Part shown: in pieces, positions 25,101 through 33,790 of the stretch | How positions within the stretch are numbered: position 1 is the first letter of the stretch | Layout of the letters: each line of letters starts with the position of its first letter | NCBI GenBank assembly: GCA_009693015.1 | Contig: SHYB01000017.1 | Span: 1-42,433, forward strand | Length of the DNA stretch: 42,433 bases | From: Dehalococcoidia bacterium | GTDB lineage: Bacteria; Chloroflexota; Dehalococcoidia; SHYB01 | Direction: 5' to 3' | Made by a program: the position numbers and the translations under genes | The notes under the pieces: generated by a model | What the model was told of the DNA's origin: nothing | Seen by the model: the letters and a program-made list of their open reading frames with translations, nothing else | Database searches by the model: none

Positions 25101-26513
25101 CTAGTCCGCCCCCGTCTTGTGTCTCCAGTACTGATACTTCGCCGCCAGCGCCGCCACCGCCTTCTCCGCGGCGTAGGCGTAGGCCGGGATGCCTGCCGCC
25201 TCCAGGTAGCGCGCCGCCTCCTCCACCTCCGTATCGCCTGCCAGCGCCACCGTCACCGGCTTCCGGATGCCTTGGGCCCGCGCCGCCTGCACCGTCTCCG
25301 CCGCCAGCTTGGCGAACGTCATCGGCGGCGTCAGGATCGTGTGCCAGTAGCCCAGCACCAGCGCATGCACCCGCGGGTCCTGCAGGCCGATCATGATCGC
25401 CTTGCGGTACGTCTCCGGCGGCTCCCCGCCGGTGATATCTATGGGGTTGCCTGACGCCCCGAACGGCGGGATGCACTCCTTGAACTGCTTATCCAGGTCG
25501 GGCGGAATGCTCATCAGCCGCAAGCCGCGGTCGCTGCAAGCGTCGGAAAGCAGCACGCCCAGCCCGCCCGCGCCGGTGATAATCACCACGTTCTCCCCCG
25601 CCGGATCGGGGAGCAGTTGCAATGCGCGTGCCCAGTCCATGAGTTCTTCCAGCGTCCCCGCGCGGATCACCCCTGCCTGGGTGAACGCCGCCTGGTACAC
25701 CTGGTCCTGGCCCGCCAGCGCCGCCGTATGCGATGCCGCCGCCCGCGCTCCCAGCGCTGTGCGTCCCGCCTTCAACACCACGATCGGCTTCTTCTTCGCT
25801 ACCCGCTGCGCCGCCTCGAAAAACGCCCGTCCGTCCTTCAAGTCCTCCATGTGCATGGCGATCACGTCGGTGTTGTCGTCCTGGCCGAAGTACTCCAGCA
25901 GATCGTCCTCGTCCACGTCGCTCTTGTTGCCCAGGCCCACGATGGCCGATACGCCCATCGCCCGCGAGCGGCTATAGCCCAGGATCGCCATGCCTACGCC
26001 GCCGCTCTGCGAGGTCAGCGCCACCCCGCCGCGCTCCGTGAACGGGGTGCAAAACGTGGCGCACAGCTTCTGCGGCGTGTAGTAATACCCGTAGATGTTC
26101 GGCCCTACGATGCGCACGTTATGCTGCCGCGCCAGCGCCACCAGCTCCCGCTGCATCTCCACCTCTCCCGTCTCCGCGAACCCCGAGCTGATCACCACCA
26201 GCGCTGCGATCCCCTTGGCCCCCGCGCTGGGCACCAGCGACGCGACCCCCTTGGCCGGGATGCTCACCACCGCCACGTCCGTATCGTCCGGCACCTCATC
26301 CAGCGACTTGTAACAGCGATAGCCCAGGATCTCCGCGGAGCCGGGGTTCACCGGGTACACGTGTCCGGCGAACCCGCCGTTCTTCAGGTTGGCCACCACG
26401 GCGTACCCCAGCTTGCCCGGCGTCGCCGATGCCCCCACCACGGCCACCGCGCGTGGATTGAACATGCGTTGCATCTGCTCAACTATCGTCGCGCGGCTCA
26501 TCGGGATGCTCAT
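25101..26513 (-). CDS. ADP-forming acyl-CoA synthetase alpha subunit (CoA-binding/succinyl-CoA-synthetase-like)
   Basis: This is 470 residues from the ATG at 26513 (GAGG seven bases upstream; a GTG at 26525 is less likely). The N-terminal CoA-binding domain has NPRAVAVVGASATPGKLGY. The middle and C-terminal domains are succinyl-CoA-synthetase-like, with TSQSGGVGMAILGYSRSRAM, 'GLGNKSDVDEDDLLEYFGQD' and the phosphohistidine loop SHTAALAG. It carries only the alpha part; the ATP-grasp beta subunit needed for ADP-forming acetyl-CoA synthetase activity is not in the window. Canonical activity would convert acyl-CoA, ADP and phosphate to acid, CoA and ATP. It probably heads a transcript with the UGSC selenoprotein gene. 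Confidence 0.88.
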   Translation of the reverse strand: MSIPMSRATIVEQMQRMFNPRAVAVVGASATPGKLGYAVVANLKNGGFAGHVYPVNPGSAEILGYRCYKSLDEVPDDTDVAVVSIPAKGVASLVPSAGAKGIAALVVISSGFAETGEVEMQRELVALARQHNVRIVGPNIYGYYYTPQKLCATFCTPFTERGGVALTSQSGGVGMAILGYSRSRAMGVSAIVGLGNKSDVDEDDLLEYFGQDDNTDVIAMHMEDLKDGRAFFEAAQRVAKKKPIVVLKAGRTALGARAAASHTAALAGQDQVYQAAFTQAGVIRAGTLEELMDWARALQLLPDPAGENVVIITGAGGLGVLLSDACSDRGLRLMSIPPDLDKQFKECIPPFGASGNPIDITGGEPPETYRKAIMIGLQDPRVHALVLGYWHTILTPPMTFAKLAAETVQAARAQGIRKPVTVALAGDTEVEEAARYLEAAGIPAYAYAAEKAVAALAAKYQYWRHKTGAD

Positions 26514-26558
26514 GCGTTGCCTCACTTCTTGCTTCCTGACAGAATGGCGGACGCCCTG

Positions 26559-26586
26559 ATGATACCTGTCCCCCTAGGCATGTCAA
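26559..26586 (-). promoter_or_regulatory. Promoter of the acyl-CoA synthetase/selenoprotein unit
   Basis: On the minus strand TTGACA (26586-26581), 16 bases and TATCAT (26564-26559). This is about 46 bases upstream of the ATG at 26513. Confidence 0.7.
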
Positions 26587-26620
26587 GAAGCCGGACCTGG
26601 CGAATGGGTGAAAGCACCCC

Positions 26621-26650
26621 TCGACATTACCGGTGCAGCCTTCCTATAAT
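26621..26650 (+). promoter_or_regulatory. Promoter of yvcK
   Basis: TCGACA (26621-26626), 18 bases and a perfect TATAAT (26645-26650). It is arranged divergently with the promoter at 26559-26586. Confidence 0.7.
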
Positions 26651-26681
26651 CCGTTAATCCGTGTAGGTGTGCTGGCGCTCC

Positions 26682-27722
26682 ATGGTTGAAGCGCCCAGGA
26701 GGCCCGACACGCTCGTCAAACACAGCCCAGCGCCATCCTCCCGGGCCCGGCCAAAGCCGGACGGCCTGCCCAAGATCGTCGTCATTGGCGGCGGCACGGG
26801 CAGCTTCAATGTGCTCTCCGGACTCAAGGGCTACCCCTGCTCCCTCACCGCCGTCGTCGCCATGACCGACAGCGGCGGCAGCTCAGGCCGCCTGCGCGAT
26901 GAGTTCGGCCACCTTCCTCCCGGCGATGTGCGCCAGTGCCTGCTCGCCCTCAGCCCCGACGATCACGCCGGCATGGTGCTCCGCCAGCTCTTCAACTACC
27001 GCTTCAACCGTGGCAACGGGCTGGATGGACACAGCTTCGGCAACCTGTTCCTCACCGCGCTCACGGAGGTAACCGGCAGCACAGAGGCGGCGATCCAGGA
27101 GATGGGCCGGCTGCTCGGCATCAAGGGCCAGGTGCTCCCAGTCACCCTGACCAACACCAACCTTTTTGCCCGCCTGCGCAACGGCGTCATTATTGAGGGC
27201 GAGACGAACATCGACCGCCGTACGGTGCATCAAGATGTGCCCATTGACTACGTCTACCTCCAGCCCAAGGCCTTCGTCTCGCCCGTCACCGCGAAGGCAA
27301 TCGAGGAGGCCGATGCCATCGTCATCGGCCCTGGCGATCTGTACACCAGCATCCTCGCCAACCTTGCCGTGGAGGGCGTGTCCGAAGCGATTGTCCAGTC
27401 GCGGGGCAAGCGCATCTACGTGTGCAACATCATGACCAAGCCCGGCGAATCGGACGGGTTCAAGGCATCGGACTTCATCCGGGAAATCAACACCTATCTG
27501 GGCGCGGAAGGCAAGTTGGACTGCGCCCTGGTGAACACCCAATCGCTTGATGCGCGCGTGGTTGAGCGCTACGCCGCCGAACATGCCGCGCCCGTTATCT
27601 TTGATCGTGACGCCTGCCACGGGCTGGCGTCAACCGTGTTAGGCGCTCCTCTTGCTTCTGTAGGCAACTTCGTGCGGCACGACCCCCCGCGCCTGGCGAA
27701 CGCCATCCTCAAGCTGCTCTAG
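26682..27722 (+). CDS. yvcK: YvcK/CofD-like gluconeogenesis factor
   Basis: This is 346 residues from the ATG at 26682 (an in-frame GTG at 26667 is also possible). Family signatures include KIVVIGGGTGSFNVLSGLKG near the N-terminus, AMTDSGGSSGRLRDEFG, LPPGDVRQCLLAL and the 'VIGPGDLYTSILANLAVEG' segment. YvcK proteins resemble CofD (2-phospho-lactate transferase) but bind UDP-sugars and support cell-wall synthesis and growth on gluconeogenic substrates. No rapZ or whiA neighbours are present, unlike in many Gram-positives. It is followed by a strong terminator and is monocistronic. The divergent promoter pair with the acyl-CoA synthetase unit is clear. Confidence 0.9.
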   Translation: MVEAPRRPDTLVKHSPAPSSRARPKPDGLPKIVVIGGGTGSFNVLSGLKGYPCSLTAVVAMTDSGGSSGRLRDEFGHLPPGDVRQCLLALSPDDHAGMVLRQLFNYRFNRGNGLDGHSFGNLFLTALTEVTGSTEAAIQEMGRLLGIKGQVLPVTLTNTNLFARLRNGVIIEGETNIDRRTVHQDVPIDYVYLQPKAFVSPVTAKAIEEADAIVIGPGDLYTSILANLAVEGVSEAIVQSRGKRIYVCNIMTKPGESDGFKASDFIREINTYLGAEGKLDCALVNTQSLDARVVERYAAEHAAPVIFDRDACHGLASTVLGAPLASVGNFVRHDPPRLANAILKLL

Positions 27723-27744
27723 GCGGACGTTGCACAAAAACAAG

Positions 27745-27775
27745 CGGGGGCAGGCGCGCCCCGCGCCTGCCCCCG
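27745..27775 (+). terminator. Terminator after yvcK
   Basis: CGGGGGCAGGCGC (27745-27757) pairs with 27763-27775 in a 13-bp perfect stem with a five-base loop. The plus-strand downstream side is not T-rich, but the upstream A-run (CACAAAAACAA) would serve transcripts from the minus strand. Confidence 0.65.
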
Positions 27776-27799
27776 TATCGCATCGCTATTCGCTGCCCT

Positions 27800-28125
27800 A
27801 CGCCGCGCGACGTTCTTCTCCTGCCGCCCTGTGTCCGTGAGTTCCGCCAGCAACTCGGCGTAGCGCCACGCCAGCGTTGGCCGCTGATAGCGCGCCAGGA
27901 TGAACCTGCGCCCGTTCTGCCCCATGAACTGGCGTTCCATCGGGCGCTACGCCATCGCTTCCAGCGTCTCCGCCAGCGCCGCGGCATCCTCCGGCGGCGT
28001 GAACACCCCGGCCTCCTCCTCCAGCACCTGCCGCGCCTGCCCGTCCACCGCCAGCGCCACCGGCCGGGCGCAGGCGGTGAACTCCAGCATCTTCGTGGGG
28101 ATCACCGGCAGCCATTGTAGCATCC
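27800..28125 (-). pseudogene. C-terminal remnant of a GT4 glycosyltransferase
   Basis: The minus strand encodes LPVIPTKMLEFTACARPVAL, EEEAGVFTPPEDAAALAETL and then, after an in-frame TAG, FMGQNGRRFILARYQRP and AWRYAELLAELT. This is the C-terminal third of a group-1 glycosyltransferase, the 'P-x-K-(M/L)-x-E' nucleotide-sugar region to the end. The 5' two thirds are missing and the frame has a stop, so it is non-functional. The homology begins 30-40 bases from the tRNA-Glu gene, and the tRNA end may mark a deletion or insertion boundary. Confidence 0.65.
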
Positions 28126-28152
28126 GTCCCCGCCTCTGACGGCTCGCCTGCG

Positions 28153-28228
28153 TGGTGCCCTCAGGGGAATTCGAATCCCCGTTACCGCCTTGAAAGGGCA
28201 GTGTCCTAGTCCCCTAGACGATGAGGGC
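28153..28228 (-). tRNA. tRNA-Glu (anticodon TTC), CCA encoded
   Basis: Acceptor GCCCTCA (from 28228) pairs with TGAGGGC. D-arm GTCTAGGGGACTAGGAC follows. The anticodon stem CTGCC/GGCGG encloses loop CTTTCAA (anticodon TTC). T-stem GGGGA/TCCCC encloses TTCGAAT, then discriminator A and encoded CCA (28155-28153). All stems are complete. It is not tRNA-Sec. Confidence 0.95.
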
Positions 28229-28249
28229 GCGAAGCCATGCGACCCTTCA

Positions 28250-28278
28250 ATTCTAGCCTAGCGGGTGGAGCGCCACAA
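28250..28278 (-). promoter_or_regulatory. Promoter of tRNA-Glu
   Basis: On the minus strand TTGTGG (28278-28273), 17 bases and TAGAAT (28255-28250). The expected start is about 15 bases before the mature tRNA 5' end. Confidence 0.6.
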
Positions 28279-28321
28279 CCGCCGCTCGCCTCCGCGATCT
28301 CGCCGCCTGGGCAGGCCGCGC

Positions 28322-28792
28322 CTACTCCGCGCTCGCCTCCGCCAGCCCCACCCGGATCGTCACCGTGCCCAGGTCGCTGGTGAACACTACCTGCAACTGC
28401 GCCGTGCTCGTCAGCGTCAGCGCCGCGCCCTTAGGCGCGATGATCAGCGGCGGGCTGATATCGCAGGGGTACCCCGCCTGCTCCAGCAACGTCGCCGCGT
28501 TTCCCGTGATCATGTTCGCCAGCTCTCCCAGCGCGGACATTGACAGCGCGTCCAGCTCCGGCACCGGCTCGCCGATCATCGCCGCGGCGATCGCCTTCGC
28601 CGTCTCATGCGAAAATTCGTACAGCACCGTGCCGCGCACCCTCCCCGTCACGCCGATCACCGCCGTCACGTCCTGCGTGGTGTGCTGCTTCGAGGATGCC
28701 TGCACTCCGGCAAACGTCAGCGGGCGGCGCAACTCCTTTCCCCAAACGGTAACCGCGGGCGCTAGGAACGGGTTGACGAACGCTTCCTTCAT
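28322..28792 (-). CDS. CheX-like chemotaxis phosphatase / CheC-CheX-FliY family protein
   Basis: This 156-residue protein starts MKEAFVNPFLAPAVTVWG at the ATG at 28792, preceded by AGGGAG. The segment ALGELANMITGNAATLLEQ holds the E-x2-N motif of CheC/CheX/FliY phosphatases, and GVTGRVRGTVLYEFSHETA is the typical strand-turn-strand of the fold. CheX dephosphorylates CheY-P, but single-domain homologues are common in bacteria without flagella. No other chemotaxis gene lies in the window, so a role outside chemotaxis is possible. It appears monocistronic and is divergent from the ABC exporter. Confidence 0.82.
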   Translation of the reverse strand: MKEAFVNPFLAPAVTVWGKELRRPLTFAGVQASSKQHTTQDVTAVIGVTGRVRGTVLYEFSHETAKAIAAAMIGEPVPELDALSMSALGELANMITGNAATLLEQAGYPCDISPPLIIAPKGAALTLTSTAQLQVVFTSDLGTVTIRVGLAEASAE

Positions 28793-28940
28793 AAAACTCC
28801 CTTTTGCAGAGCGAATACGAGTGGGGGCCGCCGCAACCGACCGCGCATCTCCAGCCTACCTTCCATGCGCCCGCCGCCACAGAGGGCGCACCCCCAGTCG
28901 TGAGCGGGCGCACGCGCACTCTTCGCCTCACCCAAGCACG

Positions 28941-28969
28941 TTGACACCACAACATCCCCAACCTAGAAT
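28941..28969 (+). promoter_or_regulatory. Promoter of the ABC exporter operon
   Basis: A perfect TTGACA (28941-28946), 17 bases and TAGAAT (28964-28969), about 35 bases before the ATG at 29005. The rest of 28793-28940 holds no visible gene. Confidence 0.75.
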
Positions 28970-29004
28970 CGTAGTCATCTCCTCCTCCGCGCACATCTAT
29001 CCGC

Positions 29005-30060
29005 ATGGCATCTCCCACCCCAGTCCACGTCCGCGATTTGGACAAGACCTACCCCCGCGGCGCCCATGCCGTCGCCGGCGTCTCGTTCGATGTCGCCCCC
29101 GGCGAGTTCTTCGGCCTCCTCGGCCCCAACGGCGCGGGCAAGAGCACCACCCTCAAGATACTCGCCACCCTCCTGAAAAAGACCTCCGGCGCCGTCGTCG
29201 TCGCCGGCCATGACGTGGACCGCGATCCCGCCGCCATCCGCCGCAGCATCGGCTTCGCCATGCAAGACGTCGGCCTCGACGATCTCGCCTCCGGCAGCGA
29301 TTTCCTCACGTTGCAAGGCATCCTCTACGGCCTGCACCGCAACGAGGCCAAGCGCCGCGCCGGCGAACTGCTCGACCTCGTCGGCCTCACGGACGTCGCC
29401 TCCCGCAAGGTCGGCGCCTACTCCGGCGGCATGCGCCGGCGCATTGACCTCGCCAGCGCCCTCATCCATCGCCCCGCCCTGCTCTTCCTCGACGAGCCCA
29501 CCACCGGCCTCGATCCCCAAAGCCGCCTCGCTATTTGGCAGTACCTCGAAAAGCTCAACGCCGGCGGCACAACCATCGTGCTCACCACCCAGATCATGGA
29601 GGAGGCCGACCGCCTCTGCCGCCGCCTCGCCATCATTGACCACGGCAAGATCGCCGCCGAGGGATCGCCCCGCACCCTCAAGAGCCAGATCGGCGGTGAT
29701 ACCGTCGCCGTGACCCTCGACGTCCCGCCCGGCGATACCGCTCGTGATGGACAAGAACGTGGCGGACAAGGGATCGCCGCCCGCGCCGTCGCTCTCGTCA
29801 CCCAGCGCCCCTACGTCACCGCCGCCTCCTCGCACGCGGGTCGTCTTACAATTGTCGTACGCGACATTCGCGGCGCCGTGCCTGACCTCCTCCGCCTCCT
29901 CCAGGACAACGGCATCGCCGTCCGCGAACTCGCCGTCTCCACCCCCACGCTGGACGATGTCTTCCTCAAGGTCACGGGACACCAGATACGCGCCGGCGAC
30001 ACCTCCGGCAGCGATGCCGACGCCGCCATGCGTCAGTCTATGGGTCTGGGGAAGCGCTAG
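29005..30060 (+). CDS. DrrA-type ABC transporter ATP-binding protein
   Basis: This 351-residue ATPase has Walker A GPNGAGKST (40-48), signature YSGGMRRR (139-146) and Walker B with D-loop FLDEPTTGLD (161-170). The C-terminal region beyond about 230 carries the DUF4162-like extension common to DrrA-family proteins. These power export of drugs or lipids, paired with an ABC-2 permease. The permease gene begins 2 bases after the stop, so the two are translationally coupled. A consensus promoter precedes it. The exported substrate is unknown. No regulator is adjacent. Confidence 0.92.
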   Translation: MASPTPVHVRDLDKTYPRGAHAVAGVSFDVAPGEFFGLLGPNGAGKSTTLKILATLLKKTSGAVVVAGHDVDRDPAAIRRSIGFAMQDVGLDDLASGSDFLTLQGILYGLHRNEAKRRAGELLDLVGLTDVASRKVGAYSGGMRRRIDLASALIHRPALLFLDEPTTGLDPQSRLAIWQYLEKLNAGGTTIVLTTQIMEEADRLCRRLAIIDHGKIAAEGSPRTLKSQIGGDTVAVTLDVPPGDTARDGQERGGQGIAARAVALVTQRPYVTAASSHAGRLTIVVRDIRGAVPDLLRLLQDNGIAVRELAVSTPTLDDVFLKVTGHQIRAGDTSGSDADAAMRQSMGLGKR

Positions 30061-30062
30061 CC

Positions 30063-30827
30063 GTGGCTCTCCTCATGGAAAGCTGGTACATCTTCCGGCG
30101 CAACTTCCGCATCTGGCTGGGGCAGCCCATGCTGCTCATCCCCAACATCCTGCTCTCCATTTTCATCTTTATCGTCTTCGGCTCGTCCTTCAGCGCCTCC
30201 GTGGACATCCCCGGCTTCCCCACCGCCGACTACAACGACTACTTCACGCCCATGATCCTCATCCAGACCCTCATCTTCGCCAGCGGCGATGCGGGCTACG
30301 CCCTGCTCACAGACATACTCTCCGGCTACTTCGATAAGCTGCTGCTCGCTCCCATCCATCGCTTCTCCATCCTCATGGGCGTCCTCCTCATGACCGCCGT
30401 CCGCATGCTGGTGATGACCGGCATCATGCTCATCATCGCCGTCATCATCGGCGTCCAGTTCCAGGGTGGCTTCCTCGGCATCCTGCTTATCGTTCTTATC
30501 TGCGCCACTTTCGGTGTCGCCTGGTCCTGCATCAGCATCATCATCGCCCTCAAGACCAAGAGCGCCCAGGCAACACAGTCGGCGTTCGTCCTTTTCTTCC
30601 CGCCCATCTTCCTCACCACCGGATTCATGCCCAAGGAACTCTTGCCCCACTGGTTTCAGATCGCCGTGACCGTCAACCCCGTCAACTACGTCCTGGAAGC
30701 CGTGCGCGCCATCACCATCGTCGGCTGGGACTGGACCCCCATTCTCCAGGGTGTCTTCATCCTCCTCGGCCTCACCACCGTCCTCATGGGCCTCGCCACC
30801 TGGATGTTCCGCCGCGCCACCGCCTAG
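30063..30827 (+). CDS. ABC-2 type transporter permease (DrrB-like)
   Basis: This 254-residue membrane protein starts with GTG at 30063, two bases after the ATPase stop. About six transmembrane helices are visible, with the ABC-2 family tract 'FFPPIFLTTGFMPKELLPHW' and a 'NPVNYVLEAVR' segment, both hallmark DrrB/ABC-2 membrane regions. It forms the channel energised by the upstream ATPase. It is followed by hairpins ending in a T-tract (30935-30963). Intact. Confidence 0.92.
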   Translation: MALLMESWYIFRRNFRIWLGQPMLLIPNILLSIFIFIVFGSSFSASVDIPGFPTADYNDYFTPMILIQTLIFASGDAGYALLTDILSGYFDKLLLAPIHRFSILMGVLLMTAVRMLVMTGIMLIIAVIIGVQFQGGFLGILLIVLICATFGVAWSCISIIIALKTKSAQATQSAFVLFFPPIFLTTGFMPKELLPHWFQIAVTVNPVNYVLEAVRAITIVGWDWTPILQGVFILLGLTTVLMGLATWMFRRATA

Positions 30828-30884
30828 GCCTCAAAACTCCCTCCCCCGATGAGCGTTGCTGCCAAAGGTAGCGCATCACCCCAT

Positions 30885-30963
30885 GCACTCCTGGAGGAGT
30901 GCAGAGGAGGCCCTGCCTCCTTTGCACGGGGGTTACAGGGGGACACCCCCTGTCTTCTCTTTT
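30885..30963 (+). terminator. Three-hairpin intergenic module with terminator, divergent relative of repeat family A
   Basis: Three stems are visible. GCACTCC/GGAGTGC is at 30885-30902. A 10-bp stem GCAGAGGAGG/CCTCCTTTGC, with one G-U pair, is at 30901-30925. ACAGGGGG/CCCCCTGT is at 30935-30953, followed by CTTCTCTTTTT. The last is a good intrinsic terminator for the ABC exporter operon. The order of stems and the ACAGGGG-type second stem match family A (17769, 35402), though flanking sequence has diverged. Confidence 0.7.
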
Positions 30964-31071
30964 TCCTGCCCCCTTCCTTTTCGCTTCTGGAATGGGGCCA
31001 GGGGGATGGTTCGCCGGCCAACAGACGCGGGCGCGCGCCGCAAACCCCATCGCCTTTCACGCCGCTTCTTG

Positions 31072-31077
31072 TACAAT
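31072..31077 (+). promoter_or_regulatory. -10 box upstream of alaS
   Basis: TACAAT at 31072-31077 is followed by a predicted start near 31084, which supports the ATG at 31109 (AGGA upstream) over the in-frame ATG at 31079. No clear -35 is seen. Confidence 0.45.
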
Positions 31078-31108
31078 AATGGCCGACTCCCCCGTATCAG
31101 GAACACGC

Positions 31109-33778
31109 ATGCCCAGCCCATCCACCACCAGCGATATTCGCCAGGCCTACTTCGATTTCTTCGCCGCGCGCCACCACCGCGTCGAACCCTCCGCCTCCCT
31201 CATCCCCGCCGGCGACCCCACGCTGCTTCTCACTAGCGCCGGCATGGTCCCCTTCAAGCCCTACTTCACCGGCGAACAGGCGCCCCCCAACCCGCGGCTC
31301 GCCTCGTCGCAAAAGTGCTTTCGCACCTCCGATATTGATTCCGTCGGCGACACCAAGCACCTCACATTCTTCGAGATGCTCGGCAACTTCAGCATCGGCG
31401 ATTACTTCAAGCGCGAGGCCATCGCCTGGGCCTGGGAGTTCGTCACTGATGTGCTGAAACTCCCCCCGGAGCGCCTGTGGGTCACCTACTACAAAGAAGG
31501 CGATGTCGAAGACTTGGAGGCGCGCGATTTCTGGCTTCAGGCTGCCAAGGGCAAGCTTTCTTCGGAGCGCATCGTCCCCCTCGGCAAGAAGTACAACTGG
31601 TGGGGCCCCGCCGGCGAAGAAGGCCCCTGCGGCCCCTGTAGCGAAATCCACTTCGCCTTCGACCCTGCCCGCGTCACCGTCGCCGACCTCACCGGCGATA
31701 GCCCCCACGCCATCGAAATCTGGAACCTCGTCTTCACCCAGTTCTACCACCATCGTGATGGCCGCCGCACGTCCCTGCCCAAGCCCAACATTGACACCGG
31801 CATGGGCCTGGAGCGCGCTACCGCCGTGGCCCGCTACATGCAAGACCCCCGCATCGTCTCCGTCTACCAGACCGACGCCTTCGACTACCTCGTGCAACAG
31901 GCCGCGGCCCTCGCCGGCGCAAGTGCCGGCAGAGATCCCGACGCTGACTACGCCCTGCGCGTCCTCGCCGAGCATGCCCGCGGCGTCACCTTCCTCATCG
32001 CCGACGGCGTCGTCCCCTCCAACGAAGGCCGCGGCTACGTCCTCCGCCGCATCCTCCGCCGCGCCGTGCGCTACGCCCGCAAGGCCGGCATCCAGGGCAT
32101 GTTCCTCACAGTGCTCGCCGAGTCCGTCGTCGACCGCATGGCCCACGTCTACCCTGAGCTTGCCCGCGAGCGCGCTTTTATCCTTTCCGTTATTCGCGGT
32201 GAAGAGGAACGCTTTTCCCAGACGCTGGACGCGGGGGTTGAGATTCTCGAAGAGATGCTGCGATCTCAGGCAAAGGGAACATCGCTGTCCGGCACCAGCG
32301 CCTTCAAGCTCCATGACACCTACGGCTTCCCCGTGGACATCACCCAGGACATCGCCCGTGAGCACGGCATGACCGTGGACATCCCCGGCTTCGATCGAGA
32401 GATGGCCCGCCAGCGCGAGCAGAGCCGCGCCAAAGCCAAGTTCGGTCTCGGTGATAAGACCTCGCCGGAGACCTACCGCGCCCTCGCATTGGGCGAGGTG
32501 CGCTTCACCGGCTACGAACGCTTGCGCGAGCAAACAGTCGTCATCGGCCTCCTCGCCGGCGGCCAGCCTGCCGAGCGCGCCGCCAAGGGCGCCCCCGTAG
32601 AGGTAGTCCTCCGCCAGACGCCCTTCTACGCCGAAGGAGGCGGCCAGGTCGGCGATACCGGCGAGTTGCGCGGCCCCCACGGCACCGTGCGCGTCACCGA
32701 TACCATCGCCCCCATCCACGGCCTCATCGTCCATCGTGGCGAGGTCGCCGAAGGCGAAATAGCCGTGGGCGAGCCGCTTGACGCCGTCGTTGACGCCGCC
32801 CGCCGCGCCGATGTCGTGCGCAACCACACCGGCACGCACCTGCTCCACGCCGCCCTGCGCAAAGTCCTCGGCGCGCACGTGCGCCAGGCCGGCTCCCACG
32901 TCGGCCCCGACCGCCTGCGCTTCGACTTCGCCCAGCCCACCGCGATAGACGCCGCCGGCCTCCGCCAAATCCAAACGCTGGTGAACGATGCGATCTTGGA
33001 AAACCTTACCGTCGCTCACAAGGTCATGTCCTACAAAGACGCCATCGCCCAGGGTGCCCTCGCCTTCTTCGGCGACAAGTACGGTGACGTGGTGCGCACC
33101 TGCGGTATCGGTGACGGCGATGGGCAAGCGTTCAGCTTCGAGCTATGCGGCGGCACCCACGCCCGCGCCACCGGCGAAATCGGCCTGCTGCACGTGGAGA
33201 GCGAAGGCAGCATCGCCGCGGGCACGCGCCGCATTGAGGCCGTTACCGGCCACGGCGCTGGCGGCGCGCTCGCCCAGCGGCACGCCCTGCTCATCGCCCT
33301 CGCAAACAAGCTCCAGTCCTCTCCCGCCGATCTCTCCGCGCGCCTCGCCTCCCTCCTCGAAGACCTCGACCGCGAGCGCAAACGCGCCTCATCCCTGGAG
33401 CGCGAGCTTGCCCTCCGCCAGGCCGACTCCATCGCCGCCCAGGCCCAGGTGATCGACGGCGTCACCGTCCTCACCGCCACGGTCGCCGCCGGCAGCGCCG
33501 ACGCCCTGCGCGCCGTCGCCGAATCCCTGCGCGATAAGCTCGGCAGCGCCGTCATCGTCCTCGCCGCCGTCATCGGCGACCGCCCCGCCTTCGCCGCCGT
33601 CGTCACCAAGGACCTCGTCGCTCGCGGCTACAACGCCGGCGCCATCCTCCGCGAAGTCGCCAAGATCGCCGGCGGCGGCGGCGGCGGCCGTCCCGATCTC
33701 GCCCAGGCCGGCGGCAAAGACCCCTCCAAAATCGCCGAAGCCCTCGCCCTCGTCCCCACGCTCCTTAAGAAGTCGTAG
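31109..33778 (+). CDS. alaS: Alanyl-tRNA synthetase
   Basis: This is 889 residues from the ATG at 31109. The class II catalytic core has SSQKCFRTSDIDSVGDTKHL and 'TFFEMLGNFSIGDYFKREAI'. The editing domain holds HxxxH in RNHTGTHLLHAAL and CGGTHARATGEIG, which clear mischarged Ser or Gly. The C-terminal DHHA1-type region is Gly-rich before the end (GGGGGGRPDLAQAGGKDPSK). It charges tRNA-Ala in the cytoplasm. The long open frame upstream runs through the intergenic repeat and is not coding. Length and motifs are complete. Confidence 0.97.
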   Translation: MPSPSTTSDIRQAYFDFFAARHHRVEPSASLIPAGDPTLLLTSAGMVPFKPYFTGEQAPPNPRLASSQKCFRTSDIDSVGDTKHLTFFEMLGNFSIGDYFKREAIAWAWEFVTDVLKLPPERLWVTYYKEGDVEDLEARDFWLQAAKGKLSSERIVPLGKKYNWWGPAGEEGPCGPCSEIHFAFDPARVTVADLTGDSPHAIEIWNLVFTQFYHHRDGRRTSLPKPNIDTGMGLERATAVARYMQDPRIVSVYQTDAFDYLVQQAAALAGASAGRDPDADYALRVLAEHARGVTFLIADGVVPSNEGRGYVLRRILRRAVRYARKAGIQGMFLTVLAESVVDRMAHVYPELARERAFILSVIRGEEERFSQTLDAGVEILEEMLRSQAKGTSLSGTSAFKLHDTYGFPVDITQDIAREHGMTVDIPGFDREMARQREQSRAKAKFGLGDKTSPETYRALALGEVRFTGYERLREQTVVIGLLAGGQPAERAAKGAPVEVVLRQTPFYAEGGGQVGDTGELRGPHGTVRVTDTIAPIHGLIVHRGEVAEGEIAVGEPLDAVVDAARRADVVRNHTGTHLLHAALRKVLGAHVRQAGSHVGPDRLRFDFAQPTAIDAAGLRQIQTLVNDAILENLTVAHKVMSYKDAIAQGALAFFGDKYGDVVRTCGIGDGDGQAFSFELCGGTHARATGEIGLLHVESEGSIAAGTRRIEAVTGHGAGGALAQRHALLIALANKLQSSPADLSARLASLLEDLDRERKRASSLERELALRQADSIAAQAQVIDGVTVLTATVAAGSADALRAVAESLRDKLGSAVIVLAAVIGDRPAFAAVVTKDLVARGYNAGAILREVAKIAGGGGGGRPDLAQAGGKDPSKIAEALALVPTLLKKS

Positions 33779-33790
33779 CGACGACCACGT

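Noticed and set aside
28153-28228. tRNA-Sec, looked for because of the selenoprotein
   Set aside because: The anticodon is TTC and the arms have standard lengths; this is tRNA-Glu.
30899-31108. Upstream extension of alaS
   Set aside because: The translation runs through the hairpin/terminator module; the AlaRS N-terminus and RBS fit the ATG at 31109.
31097-33127. Long open frame (about 676 codons) on the minus strand opposite alaS
   Set aside because: It is a shadow of alaS: high GC at third codon positions opens the antisense frame. The translation is Gly/Ala/Asp/Val-rich with no family motifs.
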